Shown here one piece after another: positions 21,473-33,780 of a stretch of 64,000 nt of DNA. Origin of the DNA: Salvia splendens (taxonomy: Eukaryota; Streptophyta; Magnoliopsida; Lamiales; Lamiaceae). The stretch lies in assembly GCF_004379255.2 (NCBI RefSeq), contig NC_056038.1, positions 6,052,729 to 6,116,728 of the forward strand. Reading direction: 5' to 3'. Numbering within the stretch: the first letter of the stretch is position 1; each line of letters begins with the position of its first letter. Under the pieces are notes generated by a model. That model saw only the letters and a list, made by a program, of their open reading frames with translations. It was not told where the DNA came from and ran no database searches. A program made the position numbers and the translations under genes.

Positions 21473-23356
21473 CTACTGAATCTTTATTTTCAAATTCTTA
21501 AACTTATGCAGCAGTGATTCTATTGATCTCTCTACTCTTAAACTCTCAGCAAGCCTCACAACTTCAGACGCCTGGTGCAAGTTTTGGATTCCGCGGCCCA
21601 AGCTCGCAATTGAAGGAGCAGAAGGGATCGATTCAGCAGCACACTCGATCCCATCTCCACACGCGAGTAACCCTGCGCAGGTTGCAATGCTACACCCGAA
21701 GGTCGCCCATGGCGCCACTCCAACTCTCCGCACTTGGCGCTTCCTCATTATTTCGTAGAACGCTGATCTCATCGCTGAGAGGCTTGTTTTCTCAGCAGAA
21801 GCTATCACACCATGAGTTACAGCACGTATCTTCTCAGCCGACACCACAGCCTTAAAAGTCGAGCCTTTCAGCGTGGAACTCGCCATCCCAGGAGCCACCA
21901 GCTTTGTCGGACCAAGACCCTTCCCAAGAGCCAAAAGAACAGCCTTCTGCGTCTGCGCCAACAAAATTTGCAGAGAGGCCGGGACGTTAAGAGTTGCAAC
22001 TTTCATCAAAGTCGATACTGGAACAACCTTGGAGAGGGAGGAGGCTCCAAGAACCGCTGTTGCACCAGCTCCTACCGCCACCATGGGCTTATTCGCTAGC
22101 TTCCATTTTCTGTTCCCTTGCGTGGAATCATCATCAAGATTGATGACAAGCTGATCAACCATATGTTTAACCTCTAAAGGGACCTCAGTCGTCCAGTTCC
22201 TCCTAAGCCCGGCTAATCCACTAGCATCAACAACTGCAACTATCGATTTGTACTTATTTGCCTGGCTCCGAAGAGCCTGTGCAACAATAGAGTGAGCTTG
22301 ATCATCCACGGGGAGGTCAGAAAACTCACACTTAGCCGTGGCAGGCTTCCTAACCACCCGACCTGCATTGCTCAGAGCAATCCGCAGCCCCTCAACTGCG
22401 ATGGGGAATGCATAAACCTCAGAAAGGACCCTATTGTCAACAGTTCCCCCCTTGTTGACATCACACAGCACCTTCTGTGCGCAGGCCAAAGCCGTCCCCA
22501 TAGACGGGATATCCACAAAGATGTCATGCAAATCAACAAGCAGAGCGTACACAGATCTTGCAAACTGTGGCACCTCATAATCAGTCAGTGCACGAACCTC
22601 CTCACCACCCACCAACTTCATAGGCGGGCTCGCAGGAAGCAAGATGGACGACAAAGACTTCACCATCCGAGACTGAACTTCATCTAAGGCGCGGAAAGCC
22701 CTTGAGTTCAGAGACACAATTGAACTCCCTACACTCTTGGAAACCAAACTACTCATCTGCAAACCGAACAAACCATGTAAGCCACCGTTTCCTGAATCTT
22801 CCCCTTCCGACTCGCCCTCAACACTGCCATCAAAGTTGAATTTCATGAAAGGCGAGTCAAGCATCATGAAGGAAGAGCCTACTTCCTCAGCAGCCTTCTT
22901 GGCTGCAACAAGGTGTCCATTGAAACTCACCCCGAAAATCTCCCTCAACACCAAACTCCCTGCAACATCCTCATACTTCTCCTTATTAGCCTTGTGCATA
23001 AAGCAATTCATCAAAACCTCAAACACAGAGGTGGGAACAGTATCACCATCACTAATCAATCCAACCCTAGTTTCCTTCAATCCATCCATATCCGTTTCAC
23101 TCAATTGCACAACAACTGCATCGGGTTTAATCTCTCTGATCAAACACTCGGCATCAGCAGCCGACCTCTCCGACAGATTCTGGACGGCTAGCACGTATAT
23201 CACGGACTGCGATTCGCGAATCGCGTAGACGAAATGCTTTGTGCTTTCGGGAATCGATAATTTACTGACAATCCTATCCGATTCCCTCAAGTCGTTGTGG
23301 TAAAATAGAGTGGTGAAAGGCCATAGGTTTTTAACATAATCTACCATGGCCAGCAT
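21473..23356 (-). CDS. TraB-like conserved plant protein, intronless coding region
   Basis: A single frame of 627 residues from ATG at 23354-23356 (MLAMVDYVKNLWPF; a second ATG is at codon 4). A segment near residues 58-95 (LSERSAADAECLIREIKPDA) matches the start of TraB/PrgY-type domains, where a Ser-rich loop precedes KPDxVVxxL. A later block with FGVSFNGHLVAAKKAAEEVG matches the second conserved part of that fold. The middle is low in motifs. The C-terminal third has two hydrophobic stretches (around VGAGATAVLGASSL and FGCSIATCAGLLAC) that may be membrane segments. In the 5' leader a CAG|GTAATT donor near 23489 and an acceptor just before the ATG suggest a 5' UTR intron. Biological role unknown; TraB is the best family guess. 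Confidence 0.8.
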   Translation of the reverse strand: MLAMVDYVKNLWPFTTLFYHNDLRESDRIVSKLSIPESTKHFVYAIRESQSVIYVLAVQNLSERSAADAECLIREIKPDAVVVQLSETDMDGLKETRVGLISDGDTVPTSVFEVLMNCFMHKANKEKYEDVAGSLVLREIFGVSFNGHLVAAKKAAEEVGSSFMMLDSPFMKFNFDGSVEGESEGEDSGNGGLHGLFGLQMSSLVSKSVGSSIVSLNSRAFRALDEVQSRMVKSLSSILLPASPPMKLVGGEEVRALTDYEVPQFARSVYALLVDLHDIFVDIPSMGTALACAQKVLCDVNKGGTVDNRVLSEVYAFPIAVEGLRIALSNAGRVVRKPATAKCEFSDLPVDDQAHSIVAQALRSQANKYKSIVAVVDASGLAGLRRNWTTEVPLEVKHMVDQLVINLDDDSTQGNRKWKLANKPMVAVGAGATAVLGASSLSKVVPVSTLMKVATLNVPASLQILLAQTQKAVLLALGKGLGPTKLVAPGMASSTLKGSTFKAVVSAEKIRAVTHGVIASAEKTSLSAMRSAFYEIMRKRQVRRVGVAPWATFGCSIATCAGLLACGDGIECAAESIPSAPSIASLGRGIQNLHQASEVVRLAESLRVERSIESLLHKFKNLKIKIQ

Positions 23357-23584
23357 GATTACTGAACACCATCAAACGCGGTCTTCAAGAATCGACTTCT
23401 TCAATCATTAAATCCGATTAACAAGATTGGAGACTTGCGCAGGTGGAGAGGGGAGAGCAAATGAAATGAAAAGGATTGTTAAATTACCTGATGAATTAGG
23501 GATTCTCGGAGGTTCCTGAAAACCTTGAATCGGCAAGATTAACGCTATGCGATGGATAATCTATTCTCCCCATTGGCTTACTTA

Positions 23585-25481
23585 GACCATCATCAGCGGT
23601 GGCGCGGAATTCCCAAAAACACCTCGTGCCATATCATATGGACTTCCCACTGCACTGACACGTCATAAAGACTTCTCACTGCACAGTGGCGGACATCCCC
23701 AAGGACTTCCCGAAAGGCTTCCCACAATTAAAAAAACCACAAATTCACAAATTAAACAATTTTCAGAATTAAACAATTTTCGGAATTAAACAATTTCAAC
23801 ACAAATAGGAAAAAAATTCCATTAAATAAAAAAAAAAAAGTAAATTTCACCAAATTAAAAAAAAACATTTCAATAATTTAAAACTACATCAACGGCGACC
23901 TCTCCACTACCATACTTATTCAATAATATCGTTTTGGAGCCGAACATGGGCTTGTCTTTGGCGCATGTCGGCAAATGCACGGACTCGATCGACATCGTCA
24001 TGGGGTATCCCCATGCGTACATTGCTAGTGGCCACGTCGTGGCTTGGACCTGCAGCACCGGCATCATCATTGGTCCAATCAGTCAGTGCTGGACCTTCAT
24101 CTTCGACAATCATGTTGTGCATGATAATACATGCGTACATGATGTCGGCGATGTTGTCAACATAACACAGCTGTGTTGGACCCTTCACTGCCGCCCATCG
24201 AGCCTGGAGCACACCAAATGCCCGCTCCACATCTTTGCGCGCTGCCTCCTAGCGACCCGCAAAATATATCTTCTTTTCATTTGTTGGGCATCTGATCGTC
24301 TTCACAAAGACGGGCCACATAGGGTATATCCCATCCGCCAAATAATAGCCCATACTGTGCTGGTTGCCGTTGGCGACGAAGTTGACGGCCGGACCAACGC
24401 CCATGCACTGCTCGTTGAAAAGGGGCGACGACTGGAGGACGTTGATGTCGTTGTTAGACCCGGCTACTCCAAAATAGGCATGCCAAATCCACAGCCGGTA
24501 GTCAGCTACTGCTTCAAGGATCATCGTGGGATTCTTGGTCTTGAAACCAGTAGTATACATCCATTTCCAGGCAGCGGGACAATTCTTCCATTCCTAATGC
24601 ATACAATCTATGCTGCCTAACATCCCTGAAAACCCGTGCTGATTCTCGTGCATATCCAGCAGAACCTAACAATCTTCGGGGGTAGGCCTCTGAAGATACT
24701 TATCCCCGAATATCTCCCTAACGCCCTGACAAAAATACTTCAGGTAATCGCGGGCAGTCGTCTCGCCGATGTGGAGGTACTCGTCGAACATGTCGGCCGC
24801 GCCTCCGTATGCCAGCTGTCTGATTGCGACAGCGCACTTCTGAATCGACGTGTGGCCGGGTTTACCAGCCGCATCCTCCAAAGCGCCCACGATATGCAGA
24901 AAGAGCGGGGATGCATCCTAAACCGTCGCCGGAACAGGTTCTCCCCAAACCGTGGCTCCGGCGCAAAGTAATCCTCATACAACCGAGCTTGGGCAGCGAG
25001 GTGGTCCCGGGGTATTATAGTTCGACGATGGATGGGTCGAGGTACCGCCTGCACCAAGGCCGCTTATTCCTCCCTCTCCGCTGATTCCCGCACACGTGCA
25101 TGAATCAGACGCATCATGTGTTCATAATGCACACCACTACCACTACCACTACCACTACCAACCATTCCGGATATATAAAAGAAATGTAGAGAGAGAATCT
25201 TGTTAAAACAAGTGGTGCGAATGAAATGCAGTTCAACGAGCCGTATATATAGAAATTAAAAAATGCAATAAACGTGAATTCCGCGCGGACGTCCGTGGAA
25301 GTCAACGCAATGGCGGACGTCCGCACGCCCGTCGCGACGGAATTCCGCGTAACGTCGCGGAACTGCGGTGTCCTCGGCGGAATTCCGTATCCGTGCATAT
25401 CATGCACAATGGCAGACGTCCGCCTCGGAATTCCGACACACCGATCGGAATTTCGCCGGGACGGACGCCATTGCTGATGCT
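23585..25481 (-). mobile_element. PIF/Harbinger element with decayed transposase
   Basis: 1.9 kb, flanked by TTA (23582..23584 and 25482..25484). The terminal inverted repeats are imperfect: about CATCAGCGGTGGCG on the left against GCATCAGCAATGGCG reading inward from the right. It carries a transposase relic on the minus strand, with a TATATATA box near 25243-25251 upstream of its ATG. It fills most of the space between two divergent host genes. Confidence 0.85.
23916..25165 (-). pseudogene. Harbinger DDE transposase (HARBI1-like), inactivated
   Basis: ATG at 25163-25165 starts MVGSGSGSGSGVHYEHM, encoded by a GGTAGT hexamer repeat. Successive segments show the Harbinger nuclease order: GETTARDYLKYFCQGV, the first Asp in GSIDCMH, the second in SNNDINVL, and Glu in DVERAFGVLQARW. 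Four premature stops (25064-25066, 24666-24668, 24594-24596, 24249-24251) and one frameshift near 24900 break the frame. Each stop is one transition (C to T on one strand or the other) from a plausible sense codon. The intact enzyme would cut and paste the element. This copy is dead but still easy to read. Confidence 0.88.
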
Positions 25482-25674
25482 TTAATCTCCTCAATATTTT
25501 GACATTCAAATTTTTTTTCCAATTCAACTATACATAGAATATATTAATATACCAACTTTGATTAAAAAAGTATAATACGTGTATATACGAAATAAATTCA
25601 TAATTCTCAAATTTTAATTAAATAATAGAACTAGTATATTTAAAAAATTATACGTATTTTGATCCGCCGCCACC

Positions 25675-25742
25675 AAATTCCACTCTACAATCCTAACCCT
25701 CTCGCAGATTCGTCATCTTTCTGTGTTGCTTCCACTGATAAG
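25675..25742 (+). other. 5' UTR exon of the LYR-motif gene
   Basis: Sequence after about 25675 looks like a leader ending ATAAG|GTAATT; the paired acceptor TTTTTTGCAG lies at 25943, five bases before the start codon. The exact transcription start is not visible. Confidence 0.5.
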
Positions 25743-25948
25743 GTAATTCCATTTTCTAGATTATTTGGCCGGCTATTTTCGATTTAAATGTTGTCGAATG
25801 GATTAACGAAATGTTTTAGTTTATTTACGCAATTCTCGATTCAGTTCGCTCAGCTAAAACTTCGTCGTTCTATCCATCGATTTCTATTTTACTATTATAC
25901 TCCATTATTGTTTTGTGATTTGAACCCTAGACATTTTTTGCAGTGAAA

Positions 25949-27508
25949 ATGCCCTCTGTCCGACCAACATTGACTCCTGAGATCGCCAACAATGTCACCA
26001 AGGTCAGACTAATTCTTATTTTGAATTTGTTTCTCTCAATTGCTAAACCCTAATTTTATGCTAAATTGGAATTTGAAAACATCAAAATCAACATCTGCTG
26101 CTGTTTTTTAATATAAATGAAGCAACGATGAACATGGAATAAGTTTGATAATTTTAGGACCCCTTTCATGTTGCAGCTTTATCAAACTATAATAACTATA
26201 TACAAGTTCACTTATGGTTATTTTTATGCTACTTCTGCACCTTATTATGGACCTTGTATATGCAGCTTTATCGTGAATGCCTACGGCGAGCTCATTCTTT
26301 TGAGCCTCAGGTATTTTGTACTCTGTGCTTAGGGTGACAATGGAATTTTATTTTGCATGCATTGAAGAGTATACATGATTGTTTCATGCGTTGAATCCTT
26401 TGTTTTTGCGTTGTTTTGAATTCTGAGTGTTTTGGATCAAAGGACTTCCTCATTGGGAGAGCAAGTCTTCCCTCTTATTCTTTGGCCGGAGCATAACTTT
26501 TTTACAAATAAGTAAATTAGCTTGTAGCTCTCGAGCCAGAACAGTTGATAATTAATACCCTACTTCTTGCCACATCCACATTTGCCTTATGACTGGGCGC
26601 ACTTCATGAAGGGTTTGCGAATCAGCTTGGATTAGGTTATAAGTATAACGTAGTATAGCCTAGAGCCTCTTTAATCTTAGTGTTTCTAGAGAGAGCTGCT
26701 GTGCCTTTAGGATCAAAAGTTTGACTGATTCTGTAATGCTTAGTTTATTTCTGAGCGTTCAAAAATAGAGGACTCGTCCCTTATTCCTGCAGCAAAGCAG
26801 CTAGTCCAAAGCTCATAATGGAACAACAAAGGATGAACCATGAATTGTGTTTACTGTGAAACTACTGTACTTTAAGAAGAAAGAAAGGCTCCCAAGTATC
26901 CATTTGGTTTATTTTGATTACTCCAACAGATCTAGACTTCTAGTGGATTGTCACTTGTAGTCCTTGGTATTCAGTCTTGACCATGGTGAAAATCTGCCTG
27001 AATTGGGTGGAAATATGGTGGGTGTAGTTGTACTGAGAAAATGTAAAAATATCTCTATCAGGATTACAAACTGAATAAACCAAAGTAAAAAGCTGCCATA
27101 TGGTTAATTTGAAGCTGACTGACGCTATTACTTCAAAGTTCATTACTATTTGGGCTATGATTGACCTCCCTGAGAAGTGTTTCTTTCAACTAATCCGTTT
27201 CATCTAACTATTCGATTGCAGCAGAACAGAGACTTTTAATTACTTTGGTGCAATCGCAGTTCAGGCATCATAAGGATGAGACCAACCCAGATAAGATTCA
27301 AAAGTATAAGGACGAGTGAGTTCCATTTTCTCTCTCTCTCTCTCTCTGGACTACATTCAAATTAATATCAACTTACCTTGCGAGACTCACTACATTAACT
27401 TGCTTGAGACTGTTTTGATAAGATTTGCTATGCAACAGTGCGGTAAGAGGAGTGATCGATCATATGATATTCGAAGCCCACCAAACGCAAAGCACTGATG
27501 AAAGCTGA
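25949..27508 (+). CDS. LYR-motif (Complex1_LYR family) protein
   Basis: Four coding exons: 25949..26002, 26266..26310, 27260..27315, 27439..27508. They sum to 225 nt and keep phase. The 74-residue product begins MPSVRPTLTPEIANNVTK and has the hallmark LYRECLRRAHSFEP, then FRHHKDETNPDKIQKYKDE and AVRGVIDHMIFEAH, ending QSTDES. LYR proteins are small mitochondrial matrix factors that bind the acyl carrier protein and serve in respiratory-complex assembly or Fe-S cluster transfer. Which LYR protein this is cannot be settled here. It is divergent from the TraB-like gene with a Harbinger element between them. The C-terminus is short, and another frame stays open past the stop, so a late frameshift is possible. 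Confidence 0.85.
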
Positions 27509-28339
27509 ATGCCAGTATGTTCTTAAGTTGCTATTAGCTTTCGTTCCTTTATGGTGAGTTGTGGGGAATATTTTCTTCAAAGTAGGGTAAATTTGATGCT
27601 GCCTTTGTCCATAGCATCACATTGATAGGATAATGTATGCAAAACCATAATTCGTGTTTAAAATTTGATTGACTTTATCAATCGAATATTGTTTTTTGGT
27701 TACAAGATCTGTACAAGATCTGTATTTTATTTTATCAAAGCAACGCAATTTTAGTAATTACTTGCACCAGTTATGTTGCTATACTAAACTTGCTGATGCA
27801 AATATGCAACAATATATTTGGCAACAATGAATGATATAGTAGTACAAAGAAGATCAGAGGTTGAGCGAATCAAAATATTTTCCATTTTACTATTCGTTTA
27901 TATTTTGAATATTTTTGTTGTATACAATCCGAATTTCAAACAAGCTTTTTTAGGCTAAACTCGAGCTTGGGTATGCAAAAATTTTCTTATTCCATAAACA
28001 TAACCTGGGTACAAAGTTACACTGGAAAATCCCATTTTACATCAATAGCTTGCTAGCTCTACAAAACCATCTAAATAAATGTACAAAGAGTCATCATCTA
28101 TGCGTCATACAATCTGGGACATAACTATCAAACAAAAATGAGATAAAATAAACACTCTGCTCTACTGAAAGAAAGATCACATTTACAAGCAGGATATACC
28201 AAACAAGATTATATTGGAACTAAACTACCCACAAGATGAGAGCATCCGGGGTGAAGTCAGAGAAAGGAATGTTCAGAGAAGAACCTAAGATGAGTCGCAC
28301 CTAAACTTTCATGTGTGAATGCGTGGCACCAGAAGACAC
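27509..28339. other. Convergent 3' intergenic region, LYR gene / FAR1-related gene
   Basis: AT-rich, no coding frame. It should contain both 3' UTRs. No repeat is recognised. Confidence 0.5.
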
Positions 28340-31300
28340 CTACTTCCGTTGTCTTTTTGTTAGATTATCTTGCTTGGGCTCAATCTGCAATGATATTAAC
28401 ACATCAGCCAGATAAAGGTCGCTGTTAAAAGGCGAGACTGGTACAATCAGCTGCAAAGAAAATATGAGAATCACTGGATGAAAGCAATACGACATCTACA
28501 GCAGTTTGAGAATTTAACAAGGGAAATATAGGTAGTCTGCAGATGTTGCACATTGTCAGTACAATAAGTAGTTTTGTGACAAACCGTGATATTTGCAACT
28601 TATGATATTATTAAAAGCTCGGATGCTAAGTTATTCCCCATCTAAAGGTTAGGGACGAATTTGCCATCTTTACCAACAGATTCTTGTTAGACTAACTTCT
28701 ACCAAGTAACATAAGAGGAACTAATGTCAAATAAAACTGATAACTTCTTTGATTAGGTAATCATAAGATTTTACAAGAAAAAATCATGTTTTTCCAGCAT
28801 ATGTCAATAATCCTTACTGTGCTTGAAAGCTGTTCTCGAATATAGGCCATTGATCTCAGCATGGCACCTAAAGTATCCTTAGAAACCTGAAACTTCACTT
28901 CTGATTCTCCCGAGGTTGTCTCTGTGTCTTGAAGCTGAACATAAGAGCAGATCATATGAAGAGAATGATTATGGCTTAGAACACATCAGAAGGTAAGTGT
29001 CATAGCCATCTGATGTTTGATGGAAGAAAATAGTTATTAACACTTCATCATTGATGATTACCTAAACCTACAAGAGACCGAGAGATTCTTGGCAGAAATC
29101 GAAGAAATGCGATGTCCACATGAAGTTTACAAGAACCCAGTCAGTCACACATGGCAATACGAATAAGTTAAAAAGGGCTTAACATTATTGCCTGACAGAC
29201 ATTTACGTGAGATCCAAACTCTAATGAAATGCTAATAAAGGGTACGTCCAGTCCAGAAATAACATATGGGTATGCAAATGAACAATTAGCAAAGTTTCTC
29301 CTTAGGGTGGTCCGTGGGATAACTGCAACTACATGTTACTAAGCAGGTGATTGCCTCTCGGATACTACTTCCTCTTTTATTGCACCAATTTTGAAAAGAT
29401 GATACTTTTGCAGTATACTTTACCCTTCCTGTGAATCCAGATTAGTAAAGCGACACTTATAATCACCATCAAAGTTATTGCATAGATTAACTTAAGTATC
29501 TCAAAAATACAGTTAGGGCCTAGACACACAATTCCCCTTTGTCCATTCAGGATTAATTTCTGTAGTTGTTGGAGGATGATCTTTAACATGTATAACTGGA
29601 ATCATGCAAAAGATAAGGGTGTCCATACAATTATTTCATCCAATTCAGTATCAAAATTGAGAGTCACAAACCTTTAAATTGATGACAGCAACCTTATTGG
29701 CAGTTGAAAGCTGTTCGCTGATGTAGGCCATGGACCTTAACGTGGGCTCCAAAGTCACCCTTGATAGTGTGAACTTTACCTCTGATTCTCTTGCTGGAGT
29801 CTTGGCGTAGTCTTGTAACTGCAGAAGCAGAAAAAAAAACATGTAAATTAGAAACAGCAGGCATAAATTCAACTTCTTCATTAAAGTTGATATCATAGAA
29901 GTGGCAAGTATTGAAAGCCATCTAGACAAAAATTAAAAACAATTATTCAAAGCCATGAAGAAAACTAAAATCGCCTGACACTTGTAACAGAAATATCAGT
30001 ATCATATGAGCTTTTTGAGCTGTAGATTAGTTCCGGTCCTTCCTGAACAAAGGAGACTCAGGGAAATGACATTAATATGGGGTCACATTATTTTTCAAAA
30101 GAAATCTATCACCACATAATAGTAACAAATAAAAAGGGAGTAACTTGCTTTTGGCGGATGCACACATTCTCTTTTTGTCTTTTACATTCCTCTTGTTTAA
30201 GATTAGCTGTTATATGACTGTTTGAGATTCAAGGTAATATATTTCTGTAACTCTCCTTTGGAGCAACAAATTGGGTTTCAGAAAGACTGGAATTGGAAAA
30301 GTAATTAATGGAAGGAAAAAGAAGCTACAGGTGGTACACCAATAATTCTGGAATAAAGTCATCATACTGGAGCACATACCTTCAGGTTAATTACAGCTAC
30401 CTTATTAGCTGGAGTTGAGTTCTTGTTCTCCATTACCCAGGTCATTGACTTAAGACAAGGAAGAATCATCTGTATCCCAATGTAAAAAAAGAGATTTAAG
30501 TGATTAACAACTTTCTAAAAGATAATCTATTTCTATAGTTCCCTTGTAATCTCTCCAAAAAAAAAACAAAAACAAAAACAAAAGGGGAATACCATGTTTT
30601 CGGAGTGACCACCATCACGGTTAAGAGAAGCTGGTGCCATGCGTGGGACACTCAGATCTGAATGAGTAGGCACACCAGTATCATTAAGATTAAAGTGTCG
30701 AAAAATATCATCTTGGCGTGACCAAAGTAGAGGGGTCATTTCAAGGTTTGCTGTCGATGTTCTACAATCATCATTAGTAACTCCACCAACCTGCGAGCTA
30801 GAAGGTGCAGCTTTTGCTACATTTTTTTTAACACCAGCAACCTTTATCCCTCCTTCTCTAAGACTAAGAAGTGATGCTCTGTATGTCTCTAGCGATATTG
30901 CCCCTTCTTCAGCGAATCTAATTGCTTCCTTGCATAAATTATTATATCTTGTCATCAGAGATCCCTGCAGATCACATTGTTCATCGGCTACAATGATGCT
31001 TTTAGCATTTCTGGTCCACCGCTTTAAGATGTAGTGAGATGGTAAAGTAAGTACATTTGTTACAGTAAATACTGTTAACACGTGTCTGCACAGGATGCCG
31101 GAATACTCAAACATCTTACAGCTACAATTAGCTTTCATTTCCACAATATTCAGTTTGACGAAATAGACTTTCGTGACATCCTCAAATTTAGCAACCCTGA
31201 ATGTACTACTATTCCCATCTCCATCAATTCTATTTGCAGTATATACAAATGTCTCTACTAATTCCTCTTGAAATTTCAAGAATATTCTCTTTGTATACAT

Positions 31301-32803
31301 GCTAGCAGCCTCATTTTCCATTGGGGAAGGTGTCTTCAGCACTGGAGTGGTGCATACTGTATCAAAATCAGCTTCTACTTCCCTCTCAAATGAGTTCTCT
31401 AAAGCTCTTTCATATTGTCTAAAGAACATTGGCAAAGTAGTTTGCTGATTCACATAGCCATCAAAAAAGGAGCTCTGAAATCCAGGACTGGGGGAAATGG
31501 CAGCAAAGAAGGAGTTTCGACAATAAACAGGCACCCATTGCTTGCGAGAATTATATATAGACTGAAGCCAATCATTTCTATTCAGATCATACTTATCAAG
31601 TATTGATAGCCAAAAAGACTCAAATTCCTCAATGGTCTCTGTCATGTTGATGCAGTTATAGAGCTCCACCTGAAAGTTAGGATGAGCATGACATACATGA
31701 GCCATTCTATCATGGCCTTCTCTTAGCACGTCCCATTTGTTTATACAATGGCGAGTTTCAGGAAAAACCTGTGTAACTGCAGCCTGTGCGGCTCTGTCCA
31801 TACCTGTGGTCAGGGAGACAGGCGCATGATCATTCATGGCAGCCAGAAACGTTTTAAATAGCCACATAAATGTAGCTTCAGATTCATCAAAAAGTAGCGC
31901 ACAACCAAATAAAATAGTTTGACCATGATGGTTCAACCCTGTAAATGGAGCAAATGGTACTCTAAATTGATTCATCCTGTACGTTGTATCCAGAACAACT
32001 GCATCTCCAAAATGACTGTAAGCTCTCCTTGACCTAGAGTCTGCCCAGAATGCATTAGCCATGCGATTCTCTTCATCAAGTTGTATAGCATAGTAAAATC
32101 CATGATTCTCTGCCTGCATCTTCTTAAAATAATCAAGGAGATTTTGAGCATCCCTACCCAATGTTCTTCTTTGGTTGCAATGCTCAAGTGTAAGGCCCAG
32201 TGCTCCAATACTTTTCACTGGATGATTTAATCCGGAAGCAGATATATTCTTCGCTACATAGTTAATATCTGAAGAATTGCCATTTCCATCCACGGAAACA
32301 TACATGACGCCACTAGGAACTATGTCTACACCATGGAAAGTTTTGGCCGCACTGTTTGTGGTAGCAGCAAAATGTCTTCTAGGTTTAAGGCACCGCAACT
32401 TACTACGACTAACAAATGCGTGGCTATGATCTTTCACAAATTTTGACACAATCCATATGTTTTCACCCCTTTGTTCAACTCTGAGCATTGCCCCACAGCT
32501 CTCACCAGCACTTTTCTTTAATCCATTCCTGGAACACAAAAACTCCGTGGAGGTTGAACGGTCATAGGAAACTCGAGCATTAAACCCCAGAGTTCTTGCA
32601 TAGTCTTCGTAAAACATCTTTGCTGCATTTTCAGAATCGAATTCCATCCCAACATACGGTTCAGAAAAAATACCATCCTCAACCAGCAAGTGCCCAGAAG
32701 CATCCATGTCACCACTAATATTAGAATCAGCATCCCCATCATATGACAGCTCCCCATGATGGCCCATATTCACCTCTTTGGTACCTACCAATTCAGCATC
32801 CAT
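28340..32803 (-). CDS. FRS: FAR1-related sequence (FHY3/FAR1 family) transcription factor
   Basis: Five coding exons on the minus strand: 30593..32803, 30380..30469, 29672..29818, 28818..28934, 28340..28450; 2676 nt, 891 residues, all junctions in phase 0. Domains in order: FAR1 DNA-binding zinc domain (about residues 60-140, [20 protein letters not shown]), MULE-type transposase core (about 265-360, [19 protein letters not shown]) and SWIM zinc finger (about 555-585, [15 protein letters not shown]). Exons 2-4 then encode three related modules ([33 protein letters not shown]). The family derives from a Mutator-like transposase and acts in the nucleus, for example in phytochrome A and clock-related gene control. 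The last exon has a second in-frame acceptor 66 nt further in. The start is the first ATG after a long leader. Confidence 0.94.
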
Positions 32804-33650
32804 ACACTTTATCCTACTTGCACATTAATCAACTCCCACAGAAAACCAAAAGTACCGGCATTTCTTCTCAACTTCATGTGCCAAATTTGCATGAATTTCG
32901 GCAGTCCACTACATGCAAAGTAAAAAAGGTAAAGCCGTAATTACACTTCACAAACACAATATAACGAACCGCAGATATTCGGAAAGCACACAAACCGTAT
33001 CCAGCTAAACGTGCATTCAACTTTTAATCACTCAAAGTCATCATTGATCCTTCCATCCCACCATAGTGGTATATTGAAACTTCAAACAGCATATCAACTT
33101 CTGCATCACATACACATATAAAAACATACTTAGATGGCTAGGACCTTTCCTATAACTTTATCACTGAATCTCCTATACAAATAAATTATTTACAAGGATA
33201 ATACTAAGCGTTCACAAGCACTTGAAAATTGTGATATACACACTAACCAACTAACGAGACAAGTAATTAAGCAATCATATTGGGGGAAATGATTTTCATA
33301 ACGTAAAAGATGCTGAATATATGAGATATTACAACAAATACCTTTGATCAAAGCCAAATACGCAGATAAGCAAGAATATCTCTCACGATCCGACATAAAT
33401 TAGGCGCAATTGAAATTTTATGTGTCAAGGTGATACGACGGAGCACCGGCGACGTTGATTGAAGGGAGCGGCGAAAAGAGGGAGGGAGAGAGTGAGTGGG
33501 TGTCGCGTGTATACCGATTGATTTTCGTGGGCGCGGCCTTTCTAGCCGTTGATTTTGATCAGCGGCTGAGATTACGTTGAAGAAAGTCCACAATTTGCCT
33601 GACTTGCGTACGTGGCGTGGGGTTGTAGTGTGTACAACTGTACATCATTT
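32804..33650 (-). promoter_or_regulatory. Leader and promoter region of the FAR1-related gene
   Basis: No protein-like frame. The minus-strand leader probably extends to the CT-rich zone near 33480-33500, with at least one intron. Exact exon borders cannot be fixed from sequence alone. Confidence 0.45.
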
Positions 33651-33780
33651 GCCTGACTTGTTTTTATTATTTTTAATTTTTAAATTGATTCACTTTATAC
33701 TCCTTAGTATAATATATAAAATACTTTTTTATATAAATTCTATTTCATTAATAAGTACAGTTTTCATTTTTAGGTAAGAA

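Noticed and set aside
21812..23228. Plus-strand frames opposite the TraB-like gene
   Set aside because: Shadow frames of a strong single-exon gene on the other strand.
33348..33593. 81-residue minus-strand frame upstream of the FAR1-related gene
   Set aside because: Position and composition fit a 5' UTR; no conserved motif.
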